In this document: positions 14,719 through 23,901 of the stretch, in pieces
How the letters are laid out: every line of letters begins with the position of its first letter
How positions within the stretch are numbered: the stretch's first letter is position 1
Source of the DNA: Bacteroidales bacterium
GTDB lineage: Bacteria; Bacteroidota; Bacteroidia; Bacteroidales; Tenuifilaceae
NCBI GenBank assembly: GCA_013141385.1
Contig: JABFRB010000021.1
Span: forward strand, 1 to 64,000
DNA length: 64,000 bases
Reading direction: 5' to 3'
Translations under genes and position numbers: made by a program
Notes under the pieces: model-generated
Databases searched by the model: none
The model's input: only the letters and a program-made list of their open reading frames with translations
What the model was told of the DNA's origin: nothing

Positions 14719-16752
14719 ATGATTCAGTTTTTTCGTAAAATGGCGGTCAGGACAAAACTACTTTCAAGCTTTTTGTTATTGGCTTCCTTTGTTTTAATAC
14801 TTGGGTTAACTGCAATATTTATTCAACAAAAAATTAAAGTTAGTCAGCAAAATACCCTTTCGAGCATAAATCTTTCGGATGCATTCTTTGAGGGGAAATA
14901 TTTCTTAAGATCTGATATGCACCTATTTACCGTTTTAATGAAAACCAAAACCGAGGAGCGGCTAAATTATTGGTGGGGTGAACATAGCTTTCAGGTTCAA
15001 TTTTTTAATGACCAGATCATTAAAATTGAGAAGGAGTTTGAGAATGAAACTGGATTTGAAAATGATACGTTAAAAAATTCACTCTTTACTATTATTAATA
15101 CGGTAAGGAATGATTATACAAAAAAGATGTTGCCAATATTCATCCAATTTAAAGAATTAAAAATTAAAGAATTAGCAATTGATTCTCAACTTAGTCAACT
15201 AATTAATCGTAATTCCGATGTTGCTAAACAACTAATAAAACAACAGGATGATATTAAAGAAAGATATAATGATTTAGATCAAATAATTACACAAACAGGT
15301 TTGCAAATAATCTTAAAACTCGATGAGGGTAAAGATAAAGTGAGACTTGTAGTGAAAGGAATCGAAACACATGGGAAGGCATTAATGGTTAAATCGTTTA
15401 TTACGTTTCTTGTTTTTACTATACTGGGCGTATTTTTTTCGTTGGTTGTGGCCTGGTATATTTCTATACTCGTTACTTATCCTGTACAAAAAATTCTTCA
15501 GCATGTATATAAATTAGGTAGAGGAGAGCACCCTGAAAAGTTACACATCAAATTGGATGACGAATTTGGAAGCATTCAAAAATCCTTGAATGATCTTACA
15601 GAATCATTAATGGTTACCTCTGAGTTTTCTAAAGAAATTGGAAATGGCAATTTTGATTCTCAATATAAAACGATGAGTGAGAATGATATTTTGGGAAATT
15701 CGCTTCTCCAAATGCGCGATAGTTTGAAAAAAGCCCACGATTTGCAAAATCAAAGAAGAGAGGAAGATGATAGGCGATCCTGGGCATCAAACGGTTTTGC
15801 TAAATTTTCCGATATTCTTCGTCATAATAATGACGATTTCAGGGTCCTTTGCGATAATGTGATAAAGAATATTGTGAAATATATAGATGCCAATCAGGGA
15901 GGAATTTTTCTTTTGAACGAGGAAGATAAACATGATCAATTCTTTGAACTGATTTCAACATTTGCATGGGATCGAAAGAAATACATTAACAAACGAATTG
16001 AAAAGGCAGAGGGGATTGTCGGTGCTTGTGCCCTAGAGAAAGAAACTATCATTATAACCGATGTTCCTGAAGATTATGTTGCAATAACATCTGGAATTGG
16101 GAAAGCAAAACCAACATGTGTAATTCTTGTACCCTTAAAACACGAGGAGATTGTTCTAGGGGTAATTGAAATGGCTTCTTTTAAAGTAATAGAAAAATAT
16201 CAGATTGATTTTCTTGAAAAGGTAGCAGAGAGCATCGCCTCAACTATTTCTGCTGTTAAAATTAACTCTCATACCAAGTTCCTACTTGAACAATCGCAGC
16301 AACAATCAGAGGAGATGTCCGCACAGGAAGAGGAAATGCGGCAGAACATCGAAGAACTTCAAGCAACCCAAGAGGAGGCTGCTCGGAAATCAGGTGAGAT
16401 TGAAGGCCTACTCAAATCTCTAAACGCCGCCGCCTACATGGTTGAGTACGACTTAAACGGAAACATCACCAATATTAACGATGAATACTTACAGCGTTTA
16501 GGGGTAACACATCAACAGATAGTTGGGACACATCATTCTGGAAATGTTGAAATGACTCAGAATCAAAAGAAGGAATATGCAACGTTCTGGGATGACCTAC
16601 GAGTAGGAAAAAGTAAAAAAGTAAAATCAAAGATCAATTGGGATGGTAAGATGGTTGACTTCATCGAAACATACTTTCCCGTTACTGATGGTGAAGGTAA
16701 TGTTTTCAAAGTGATGAAAATGTCACACGAATTTGGTGATTTTAAAGATTAG
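14719..16752 (+). CDS. Membrane sensor with HAMP, GAF and PAS domains, no output domain
   Basis: This 677-residue protein has a first membrane segment at about 14-35, a helical periplasmic sensor region (about 36-220, MCP-like four-helix type), a second membrane segment (about 224-247), a HAMP linker (about 248-300), a GAF domain (about 370-520), a glutamine/glutamate-rich coiled coil (QQQSEEMSAQEEEMRQ, about 530-560) and a PAS domain (about 565-677). No histidine kinase, cyclase, phosphodiesterase or methyl-accepting region follows. It probably senses an envelope signal and passes it to a partner through the coiled coil or PAS domain. Its stop lies 4 bp from the convergent permease gene. The architecture is clear; the signal and partner are unknown. 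Confidence 0.82.
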   Translation: MIQFFRKMAVRTKLLSSFLLLASFVLILGLTAIFIQQKIKVSQQNTLSSINLSDAFFEGKYFLRSDMHLFTVLMKTKTEERLNYWWGEHSFQVQFFNDQIIKIEKEFENETGFENDTLKNSLFTIINTVRNDYTKKMLPIFIQFKELKIKELAIDSQLSQLINRNSDVAKQLIKQQDDIKERYNDLDQIITQTGLQIILKLDEGKDKVRLVVKGIETHGKALMVKSFITFLVFTILGVFFSLVVAWYISILVTYPVQKILQHVYKLGRGEHPEKLHIKLDDEFGSIQKSLNDLTESLMVTSEFSKEIGNGNFDSQYKTMSENDILGNSLLQMRDSLKKAHDLQNQRREEDDRRSWASNGFAKFSDILRHNNDDFRVLCDNVIKNIVKYIDANQGGIFLLNEEDKHDQFFELISTFAWDRKKYINKRIEKAEGIVGACALEKETIIITDVPEDYVAITSGIGKAKPTCVILVPLKHEEIVLGVIEMASFKVIEKYQIDFLEKVAESIASTISAVKINSHTKFLLEQSQQQSEEMSAQEEEMRQNIEELQATQEEAARKSGEIEGLLKSLNAAAYMVEYDLNGNITNINDEYLQRLGVTHQQIVGTHHSGNVEMTQNQKKEYATFWDDLRVGKSKKVKSKINWDGKMVDFIETYFPVTDGEGNVFKVMKMSHEFGDFKD

Positions 16753-16756
16753 CCTA

Positions 16757-17998
16757 TTACAAATTCCCTCTATTATCATCGTTTAGAATCCTTTTGGTAA
16801 TGATCCGAACGGGGAAACGAGCAGCCAGGTAACCGATGGCAATTACAATTATTAGAATAATTGAAATATCAAAAGGGTGAATGTCTACAGGATAAGAATC
16901 GATAATAAAATTGCCATTACCTTGCAGTTTTACTAATCCAAATGCTATTTGCAGCCAACAAACAAGAAGACCAAAAAGAGTACCTACAATTGTCCCGCCC
17001 ATTGAGATTAGCATCCCCTCTGCTAAGAAAATCTTCTGTATTAGATCGTTATCGGCACCCATGCTTCGGAGAGTGTCAACATCGTTACGCTTATCGATTA
17101 TGAGCATGGAGAGCGAACCAATAATATTAAACGAGGCTATTACTAGTATTAACGAGAGAATTAACCCAATTGCTAACTTCTCCGATTTCATTGTTCTGAA
17201 TAGTGTTTCGTTCTGCTGATATCTATTCAAAACCCGATACTTATTTCCTAGGGTTTCCTCAACCATTTTTTGGAGTCTCTCAATCTCAACACCCTTTTCG
17301 GCCTTCAACTCAATGGATGTAACCTCATCCTTATACTCAAGAAGTGTACGAGCAAATTCTATTGGAATAATAACATACTGGGAATCGAACTCCTGCTCAA
17401 TTGCAAAAACTCCAGATGGCATTATCCCCATTTTTACAAAAGCATTTTCAGGTGAAAGCGAGGCTGTTTTCCCTCGTTTGGGAACATAAATGGTTAACGG
17501 GTCAAATTGTGCTAGGTTTGCATTTAGGTAATAGGATACCCCCTGCCCCATTACGGCAAGCGATTGGCTTCCTCTCCATAGTTGAAAAGCCCCATCAATA
17601 ATCATTGTATCAACGCCTGTAAGATCCGTATAGTTTCTGCTTACACCCTTAATCATTCCAATGTGCTGCCTTTCGCGATAGCGGAAGAGCGCATTTTCCT
17701 CAAGTATCTCAACATAAACGGCAACTCCCTTAAGTTTTTTCAGCTTTTCAATTTCTGGGGAGTGTGGACTGAATGTTTTACCCTCAACCAGCTTAACTTT
17801 TATCTCAGCATCAAAGGTTGAGTACATTTTTTTAATTAGGCTATCGAATCCGTTGAATACGGATAGAACAATGACTAGTGCCGATACACCCGTTGCAACA
17901 CCTATTAAAGAAATTATGGAGATGATATTAATTACATTATGCGATTTTTTTGCAAACAGGTAACGCTTTGCTATGTAGAGTGGGACATTCATTAACAA
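16757..17998 (-). CDS. LolC/LolE-like ABC transporter permease
   Basis: This 413-residue inner membrane protein has an N-terminal membrane segment (about 22-45) with the YLFAKKSHNVINIIS start typical of LolC/LolE, a large periplasmic MacB_PCD-like domain (about 50-250) and three C-terminal membrane segments of the FtsX family. Such permeases release lipoproteins from the inner membrane for outer membrane delivery. No LolD ATPase gene is adjacent. It is the last gene of the rbfA-methyltransferase-permease run on the minus strand, an order often seen for rbfA and the permease in Bacteroidota. Confidence 0.88.
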   Translation of the reverse strand: MLMNVPLYIAKRYLFAKKSHNVINIISIISLIGVATGVSALVIVLSVFNGFDSLIKKMYSTFDAEIKVKLVEGKTFSPHSPEIEKLKKLKGVAVYVEILEENALFRYRERQHIGMIKGVSRNYTDLTGVDTMIIDGAFQLWRGSQSLAVMGQGVSYYLNANLAQFDPLTIYVPKRGKTASLSPENAFVKMGIMPSGVFAIEQEFDSQYVIIPIEFARTLLEYKDEVTSIELKAEKGVEIERLQKMVEETLGNKYRVLNRYQQNETLFRTMKSEKLAIGLILSLILVIASFNIIGSLSMLIIDKRNDVDTLRSMGADNDLIQKIFLAEGMLISMGGTIVGTLFGLLVCWLQIAFGLVKLQGNGNFIIDSYPVDIHPFDISIILIIVIAIGYLAARFPVRIITKRILNDDNRGNL

Positions 17999-18023
17999 TG
18001 ATTATAACTCCGATTTGATTGAT

Positions 18024-18797
18024 TTAATTATTCTTTCTACAAATATAGAGAATCTCATCTTTTGGTAGGGCGTATCGTTGAATTAAATCTGTTGGAAAAG
18101 AATTAACGTAATCATCTTCTGTTACGTCAAAGCCAACCTCACGGAGTCTTTTCGGATAATCCTTCCCATATAATCTTAGGTGATCACGCTGCTTGTAGTG
18201 TTTTTCCCTTAGTTCTGGTGTATTTATGCTTTTATCCTCAAGGGTTACATCAATAGAGTAATCAAGAGGTACTTGGAAGATACCAAAACCGCCTGGTTTC
18301 ATTACCCGCAACAACTCCCCCATTGCTTTTCTATCGTCATCAACATGCTCAAGCACGTGGTTGCAAATTACCACATCAAAACTCGAATCGGGGAAAGGAA
18401 TGTTTTGGACATCCATTTTAATATCCGCCCAAGGGGAAATTAAATCGGCTGTTAAATAGTTAAGGTTTACAAGTTTTTTGAAGGGCTTGATAAAACAATA
18501 CTCCGGAGCGATATGTAGAACCCGCTTGGGGTTTATGAAAAAATCAGTTTGATTTTTTAGGTACAACCATATCAACCGGTGTCTTTCCAGCGAAAGAGAG
18601 TGTGGTGCAAGTGCATTTGCCCGTGATTGAAGTCTTCCGTAAGGTAACAATTTGCGATACCTTCTACCCGAAATAGGATCTTCGAATGCATTTCCCCTAT
18701 AAAAGATTGCAATATTTCTTAGAATAAATGCTGCTACAACTTGTTGGTAGTGTCTGGGAATAAATCTGGAGGCTAGTGAGATAATCCGCTTAATCAT
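18024..18797 (-). CDS. Class I SAM-dependent methyltransferase
   Basis: This 257-residue protein has a Methyltransf_11-type fold: the SAM-binding strand region LHIAPEYCF (about residues 92-100), a DLISP/DVQNIPFPDSSFDVVICNHVLEHVDD block (about 115-150) with the acidic ribose-binding and post-motif segments, and VMKPGGFGIFQVP. The basic N-terminal 60 residues are not typical and may bind the substrate. It lies 3 nt downstream of rbfA and 25 nt upstream of the permease gene, so it is co-transcribed. The substrate cannot be read from sequence. Confidence 0.82.
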   Translation of the reverse strand: MIKRIISLASRFIPRHYQQVVAAFILRNIAIFYRGNAFEDPISGRRYRKLLPYGRLQSRANALAPHSLSLERHRLIWLYLKNQTDFFINPKRVLHIAPEYCFIKPFKKLVNLNYLTADLISPWADIKMDVQNIPFPDSSFDVVICNHVLEHVDDDRKAMGELLRVMKPGGFGIFQVPLDYSIDVTLEDKSINTPELREKHYKQRDHLRLYGKDYPKRLREVGFDVTEDDYVNSFPTDLIQRYALPKDEILYICRKNN

Positions 18798-18800
18798 GAG

Positions 18801-19139
18801 CTAACTCTTAAGCAATTTATCAATGCTCTCGATGTAATCGAGCGAATCATCAAGGAAGAATACTAGTTCTGGAATAACCCGAAGTTGATGTCGCACCCTT
18901 TGAGCCAACTCATGTCTTATTGATTTGGTGTGTTCCTTAACAACCTTAAGAACATCCTCCTTTTTATCGGTTGGGAATATACTGATGTAAACCTTTGCTA
19001 GTCCAAGATCTGGACTAACTCTTACAGATGTAACCGTAATCATCTTTCCCCTAAAAATGGTAACCCCTTCTTTTTGAAAAATATCGCCTAAATCTTTCTG
19101 CAGCAACCTTGAAACTTTGCTTAACCGTGTCCCTTCCAT
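18801..19139 (-). CDS. rbfA: Ribosome-binding factor A
   Basis: This 112-residue protein is a KH-type factor that helps mature the 30S subunit and the 5' end of 16S rRNA. The start MEGTRLSKVSRLLQKDLGDIF, the VRVSPDLGLAKVYISIF segment and the RHELAQRVRHQLRVIPELVFFLDDSLDY segment are diagnostic. It is short, as in other Bacteroidota. It heads a three-gene minus-strand operon. Confidence 0.95.
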   Translation of the reverse strand: MEGTRLSKVSRLLQKDLGDIFQKEGVTIFRGKMITVTSVRVSPDLGLAKVYISIFPTDKKEDVLKVVKEHTKSIRHELAQRVRHQLRVIPELVFFLDDSLDYIESIDKLLKS

Positions 19140-19638
19140 ATCTCAGATTTTGTGCAAATATAGTTGATTTGGAGGATAATAGTAGACATAATACAGGATG
19201 TTTATCCAGAATTAGGTGAGGGAAAATCCTATTTCAAAGATTTTTTGTTCCTCACTATTCCTTTCTTATTAAATAGCGCTGAAAAAGAGGTCTTTAATCA
19301 AAAGAGAGAATTATCTGATACTAGTAAGAAGCTTAAGAACTACAATCGATCGATTTCCAATGGTTTTTTAATGGTATTTGTCGAATGTTTGCACATAAGT
19401 TTGACGAATAAATTGTTTGTAAAACTCTGTCTTTAAATAGATTTCTAATTTTTTGTAAATTATACGCGAATTTCTTTAAAACTATTATTAGAATGATTTT
19501 ATTCTACTAATCTGAACATTTTTCTATAATTTAGTTGAATAAAACAGAGGCTATAATTGTGGATTTTCTGTTTCATTTTAAAAGAGTTACTCAACTAATA
19601 ACTTTCTTTTATATTTTTGCGGTTCAAATATTAAAAAA
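19140..19638. other. Divergent intergenic region between rbfA and trpS
   Basis: A 90-codon frame opening with TTG (19164-19436) has no recognisable protein features and is probably chance. The region is AT-rich and carries the trpS promoter at its right end. I see no T-box, leader peptide or terminator before trpS. Confidence 0.5.
19612..19619 (+). promoter_or_regulatory. Putative -7 element for trpS
   Basis: TATTTTTG matches TAnnTTTG exactly and lies 19 bp before the trpS start codon, implying a very short 5' leader. A -33 TTG is not evident at the normal spacing. Confidence 0.5.
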
Positions 19639-20628
19639 ATGGATATAGTTTTAAGTGGAATTCGTCCTACGGGTAAGTTGCATCTTGGGAATTATTTTGG
19701 TGCAATGAAAAATTTTATTAAGATGCAGCAAGAAAATCATTGTTTTTTCTTTATTGCAGATTACCACTCGTTAACAACACACCCTACACCAGAGAATTTA
19801 CATGGATCGGTTAAACATGTATTGGCAGAATATCTTGCATGTGGTCTCGATCCAGAGAAATCAACTATTTACATACAAAGTGATGTTCCGGAAATTCCCG
19901 AGCTATATTTATTGCTTAATATGAATGCTTACATGGGTGAACTTGAGCGTTGTACCTCCTTTAAGGATATGATTAGAAAGCAACCCGATAATGTAAATGC
20001 TGGCTTACTAACCTATCCAACCCTAATGGCTGCCGATATACTTATTCACAGAGCGCATAAAGTGCCTGTAGGTAAAGATCAGGAGCAGCATTTGGAGATG
20101 ACCCGTACATTTGCCAATCGTTTCAACAGAATATACAATGTTAACTATTTCCCGGAACCGGTTGCTTATAATTTTGGAGAGGAACTTGTTAAAATACCAG
20201 GGCTTGATGGTACTGGGAAAATGGGTAAGTCGGAAGATAATGGTATTTTTCTCGCCGATGATGCCAATACTATTAGGAAAAAGGTAATGAAGGCGGTTAC
20301 TGATAGCGGACCAACTGAGCCAAATCAACCAAAACCAGAAGCTATACAAAACCTATTTACACTAATGAAAGCGGTCTCTACTCCCGATACCTACTCCTTC
20401 TTCGATGAGAAGTACAACACCTGCCAGATTCGCTATGGAGACTTAAAGAAACAACTTGCAGAAGATATCATTAGAATTACTTCACCCATTAGAGAAAATA
20501 TTGAAGGTATTCTTGAGGATAATGAATACCTGCGTAAAGTAGCAAAGATGGGTGCTGAAAAAGCTCGCGAAAGTGCTGCAATGACTATACGTGATGTTCG
20601 AAGAATTATTGGATTTAAGCCTTTTTAA
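19639..20628 (+). CDS. trpS: Tryptophanyl-tRNA synthetase
   Basis: This 329-residue class I synthetase charges tRNA-Trp. The start MDIVLSGIRPTGKLHLGNYFGAM contains the GxRPTGxxHLGN form of the HIGH motif, and KMGKSEDN (about residue 194) is the KMSKS equivalent. The full family length is present with the C-terminal anticodon-binding helices. It is transcribed alone from a short leader and converges with the membrane protein gene downstream. Confidence 0.97.
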   Translation: MDIVLSGIRPTGKLHLGNYFGAMKNFIKMQQENHCFFFIADYHSLTTHPTPENLHGSVKHVLAEYLACGLDPEKSTIYIQSDVPEIPELYLLLNMNAYMGELERCTSFKDMIRKQPDNVNAGLLTYPTLMAADILIHRAHKVPVGKDQEQHLEMTRTFANRFNRIYNVNYFPEPVAYNFGEELVKIPGLDGTGKMGKSEDNGIFLADDANTIRKKVMKAVTDSGPTEPNQPKPEAIQNLFTLMKAVSTPDTYSFFDEKYNTCQIRYGDLKKQLAEDIIRITSPIRENIEGILEDNEYLRKVAKMGAEKARESAAMTIRDVRRIIGFKPF

Positions 20629-20660
20629 GGATTATTATATTAAAATAAGGGAATTCTATT

Positions 20661-21668
20661 CTATCTAATCTCAACCTTTAGAAATAATCCTGACTTATTC
20701 CCTTCGTGAATTTTCACCTTTTTACCAACATCAATTTGATGGTATTCTTCAGTGGGAATTTGGTAAAGTTTCTTCGCTGTCAAAATATAATGGTAATCGC
20801 CGCGAATACTGGTTTTAATATTTCTACCCAACAGTTTCACATTGCTATGGATCTTATCGTTAATAGTACAAAGTGTAACTTTTTTAAGATTTGATAGAAA
20901 ATCGGATAGAAGTTTCCGAATCACCAAAGCATAAAGCCCAACCCCAATAATTGCAATCAAATAATATCGTCCATAAATCAAGAAGTGACGACCAACTTCG
21001 CCCGAATTTTGGAAATATTCAGCAATTAAAATTGCAGTAAGGATAAGGGTAATAAAATAGATAACTGCAAGTACAACAAGTACAATAATTGATCTCTTTA
21101 GTAATGTTTTCTTAATAATTGCACGCTCACCGTCCTCCATTGTTTCGTTATAGCCCGATAGGTAATCGGTTTCGACAGGAATCTCTTTTGGTTCTTGAAT
21201 TGTGATAGGGGTTAAATCTAAAAGGATATTGCTACTCTCGGTAAGTTCGATACGAATAATATCTCCAGCGTTATATTTTCTGTAATTAGAATAGCTTACC
21301 TTAACCTCTCTGTTTGCAAAAACAAGATAGTAATCGGTGTCCATATCCTGTTTCCCATCGTTCTCTCTTATCGTTGTATCCTCTCTTTTCTCAAAAATTT
21401 CGCCTTCAATCACCCATTTCTTTGCATCGGGTCGAGTATAAAACGATGCCCTACGATAAATGTAAATACCAATAAAAAGGAATATCAGGGAGAACGCTCC
21501 AACAAAATAAAAGATGTACCAATCACCGTCGTAGATGCAGAAAGTTGCGGCCAGTCCCCAAAACACAATAAAAATAATCGAAATCGCACCGATAGCCTGC
21601 TTAGTTTGCTTTTTTAGATAGGCTCTATCTAAATCGGTTATAGGGACTAGATTCTCAGAGTAATTCAT
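20661..21668 (-). CDS. Multi-pass membrane protein of unknown function
   Basis: This 335-residue protein has two pairs of membrane segments (about 27-47 and 51-71; about 190-213 and 225-248), each pair followed by a soluble beta-rich domain (about 80-165 and 255-335). The first soluble part (YYLVFANREVKVSYSNYRKYNAGDIIRIEL) resembles DUF3592/SH3-like folds, and the second ends with a similar strand pattern, so the protein may be an internal duplication. It lies on the minus strand with the 170-residue membrane protein upstream and is possibly co-transcribed with it. Function unknown. Confidence 0.65.
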   Translation of the reverse strand: MNYSENLVPITDLDRAYLKKQTKQAIGAISIIFIVFWGLAATFCIYDGDWYIFYFVGAFSLIFLFIGIYIYRRASFYTRPDAKKWVIEGEIFEKREDTTIRENDGKQDMDTDYYLVFANREVKVSYSNYRKYNAGDIIRIELTESSNILLDLTPITIQEPKEIPVETDYLSGYNETMEDGERAIIKKTLLKRSIIVLVVLAVIYFITLILTAILIAEYFQNSGEVGRHFLIYGRYYLIAIIGVGLYALVIRKLLSDFLSNLKKVTLCTINDKIHSNVKLLGRNIKTSIRGDYHYILTAKKLYQIPTEEYHQIDVGKKVKIHEGNKSGLFLKVEIR

Positions 21669-21751
21669 GAATGTTAATTGTTTTGTTGAGCCCCCGAATA
21701 CATTCTTGTATGGAATCAGTGCAGCTATTTAGTCGCTGTTGATACCCATCA

Positions 21752-22264
21752 CTATTCTTTTATTTCTATTTTAAAAATATAATTATTGTTATTTCTTGTG
21801 ATATATGATATTCTAACCTTTTGCCCATTTCTGGTTATTGGCCCAGTATCTATTTTTATGCCATGATAAACATCACCAGGTAAAGTAAAATCAGTAAATA
21901 TAAATGGTATTTCATTTACAGAATATTTTACATTATCCTTCTTTACCAACGACATAGGACAATAATCCTTTGTTTCACCTTCAACTACACTATAGTTTTT
22001 GGATTCGATTATCTTATAGAAATCTCTTCTAACAGCGATAATTCGGGGGATTTTGGATAGGTTAACTATTATAAAAATGGCAAAAAACCCACATATCAAG
22101 TATCCAGTAAAAATATATACCTGTCGTTGAAGAGAGTATTTTACGTGGTTTTTTTTTGTGTAATAAGCCAATCCATAACCCAATATGGATAGAGCTAAAA
22201 GAAATATTATGCGACCAAAACCAAAGCCAACTGGTTGATATTCATAAAATGTTTGATAGTCCAC
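21752..22264 (-). CDS. Small membrane protein of unknown function
   Basis: This 170-residue protein has two membrane segments (about 12-32 and 48-68) followed by a roughly 100-residue soluble domain with beta-strand character (KDNVKYSVNEIPFIFTDF, KVRISYITRNNNNYIFKIEI). The plan, a membrane hairpin plus a beta domain, echoes one half of the neighbouring 335-residue protein, so the two may be related. It lies 28 nt downstream of cysS on the same strand. I do not recognise the family. Confidence 0.6.
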   Translation of the reverse strand: MDYQTFYEYQPVGFGFGRIIFLLALSILGYGLAYYTKKNHVKYSLQRQVYIFTGYLICGFFAIFIIVNLSKIPRIIAVRRDFYKIIESKNYSVVEGETKDYCPMSLVKKDNVKYSVNEIPFIFTDFTLPGDVYHGIKIDTGPITRNGQKVRISYITRNNNNYIFKIEIKE

Positions 22265-22292
22265 TTATATCAATTAATATATAAAATCAGGT

Positions 22293-23762
22293 CTAAGCTA
22301 TCTCCCAATCAAACCCATCTTTGCGATCGCGAACAGTAACACCCATTTGAGTGATTTCATTCCTGATTTTATCCGAAGTTGCAAAATCCTTATTCGCTTT
22401 GGCTTCAAGACGCATATTCAAGAGCATATCAATAAGTTTACCTGTCAGTTCGCCCTGCTTAGAACCTTCGTTTTGTTCATCTTTTAAACCGAGGATATCA
22501 AAAGTAATTGCCCTGAAGGTCTTTCGTAATGTATTAAGATCTGTTTCGGATATAGTTTCCTTATTTTCGGCAAACAGGTTGATATTACGAACCCAATCAA
22601 ATAAAACAGCAATGGCAATTGAACTATTAAAATCATCGTTAAGCGCATCAAACGCCCTATTTATATCGTTAATATCAACAGTGGACTTATCTGAAGGTTT
22701 AATTTTATCGATAAATCGATTAGCTGTCATTAATCTTTGAAGCCCTTTTTCGGATGCCTGTAAAGCCTCGTTTGAAAAATCCAACGTGCTTCGATAATGG
22801 GACTGTAGCATGAAAAATCGTACTGCCATTGGGGAATAGCCCTTCTCAAGTAAAGGATGGTTACCTGTAAATAGCTCATTGGGTAAAAATCCGTTTCCAG
22901 CAGTTTTCGACATTCTTACCCCATTCACAGTAAGCATATTTGTGTGCATCCAATAATTTACAGGTGCTGTGTGGTTACATGCCTGCGATTGGGCTATTTC
23001 ATTTGTGTGGTGAGTAGCTTGTAAATCCATACCCCCACCATGAATATCAAAATTATCTCCTAAATATTTTCTTCCCATTGCTGAGCATTCAATATGCCAA
23101 CCAGGGAAACCCCAACCCCAGGGAGATGGCCATTTCATAAGCGTTTCAGGTTTTGCAGCAATCCATAAAGCAAAATCAAGTCGTCCATGTTTTTCGTCCT
23201 GCCCGCCAAGTTCACGAGTTCCTTCAAGTAATTCTTCGAGTTTTCGGTTAGTTAATTGTCCGTATGAATATTCTTTGCTGTATTTTTCTACATCAAAATA
23301 AACTGTACCATTAATCTCGTAGGCATATCCATTCTCAATAATCTGTTTAACCATCTCAATCTGCTCGCAGATATGACCTGTTGCTGTTGGTTCAATGGTT
23401 GGGGGTAACGTGTTAAATGTTCGCATTACATCGTGAAAACCAAGCGTATATTTGTGCACGATTTCCATTGGCTCCAGCTGTTCTAATTTTGCTTTTTTTG
23501 CAAACTTATCATCCCCTTCATCCCTATCGCCTTCAAGATGTCCAGCATCGGTGATATTGCGAACATATCGTACTTTATACCCTAAATAAAGTAAATATCT
23601 ATATATTAAATCGAATGAGATAAAAGTCCGGCAGTTTCCCAAATGCACATCACTATATACAGTGGGCCCACAAACATAAAGACCAACATGTTTTGGGCTG
23701 ATTGGTTTAAACTCTTCTTTCTTCCTGGTTAAGGTGTTGTAGATATTCAAAAGATTTTCCAT
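22293..23762 (-). CDS. cysS: Cysteinyl-tRNA synthetase
   Basis: This 489-residue class I synthetase charges tRNA-Cys. Counting from the longer frame start at 23774, zinc and active-site features are C35 in YVCGPTVYSDVHLGN with the HIGH-like HLGN, the WHIECSAM and GGGMDLQATHHTNEIAQS segments that supply the remaining zinc ligands, and the KMSKS-like RMSKTAGN. I chose the internal ATG at 23762 because MENLLNIYNTLTRKKE is the usual start and leaves about 25 nt after the predicted transcription start; the frame itself extends to 23774. No regulatory leader is seen. Confidence 0.96.
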   Translation of the reverse strand: MENLLNIYNTLTRKKEEFKPISPKHVGLYVCGPTVYSDVHLGNCRTFISFDLIYRYLLYLGYKVRYVRNITDAGHLEGDRDEGDDKFAKKAKLEQLEPMEIVHKYTLGFHDVMRTFNTLPPTIEPTATGHICEQIEMVKQIIENGYAYEINGTVYFDVEKYSKEYSYGQLTNRKLEELLEGTRELGGQDEKHGRLDFALWIAAKPETLMKWPSPWGWGFPGWHIECSAMGRKYLGDNFDIHGGGMDLQATHHTNEIAQSQACNHTAPVNYWMHTNMLTVNGVRMSKTAGNGFLPNELFTGNHPLLEKGYSPMAVRFFMLQSHYRSTLDFSNEALQASEKGLQRLMTANRFIDKIKPSDKSTVDINDINRAFDALNDDFNSSIAIAVLFDWVRNINLFAENKETISETDLNTLRKTFRAITFDILGLKDEQNEGSKQGELTGKLIDMLLNMRLEAKANKDFATSDKIRNEITQMGVTVRDRKDGFDWEIA

Positions 23763-23793
23763 AATGATATTCAATAATAGATTCAGTCACGCA

Positions 23794-23801
23794 CAAAAGT
23801 A
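23794..23801 (-). promoter_or_regulatory. Putative -7 element for cysS
   Basis: On the minus strand TACTTTTG matches TAnnTTTG exactly, 31 bp before the chosen cysS start. The nearest upstream TTG is only 11 nt away, so the -33 element is weak. Confidence 0.45.
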
Positions 23802-23901
23802 AAAAAAAGTGTCAATGAAAGTGTCAGTTGAAAGAAATATTGAAAACAAAAAATGGAGAATGATGCCATTCTCCATTAATAGTATTATTTCTGATAATAG
23901 T

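Noticed and set aside
19164..19436. 90-codon frame upstream of trpS
   Set aside because: It begins with TTG, has no domain, lies in the divergent promoter region and has no coding-like features.
19440..19638. T-box or Trp leader before trpS
   Set aside because: The predicted transcript starts only a few bases before the start codon and there is no Trp-codon run or terminator.
23763..23901. Cys leader before cysS
   Set aside because: The leader is about 25 nt, with no uORF or Cys codons, so the cysE type of control is not shared.
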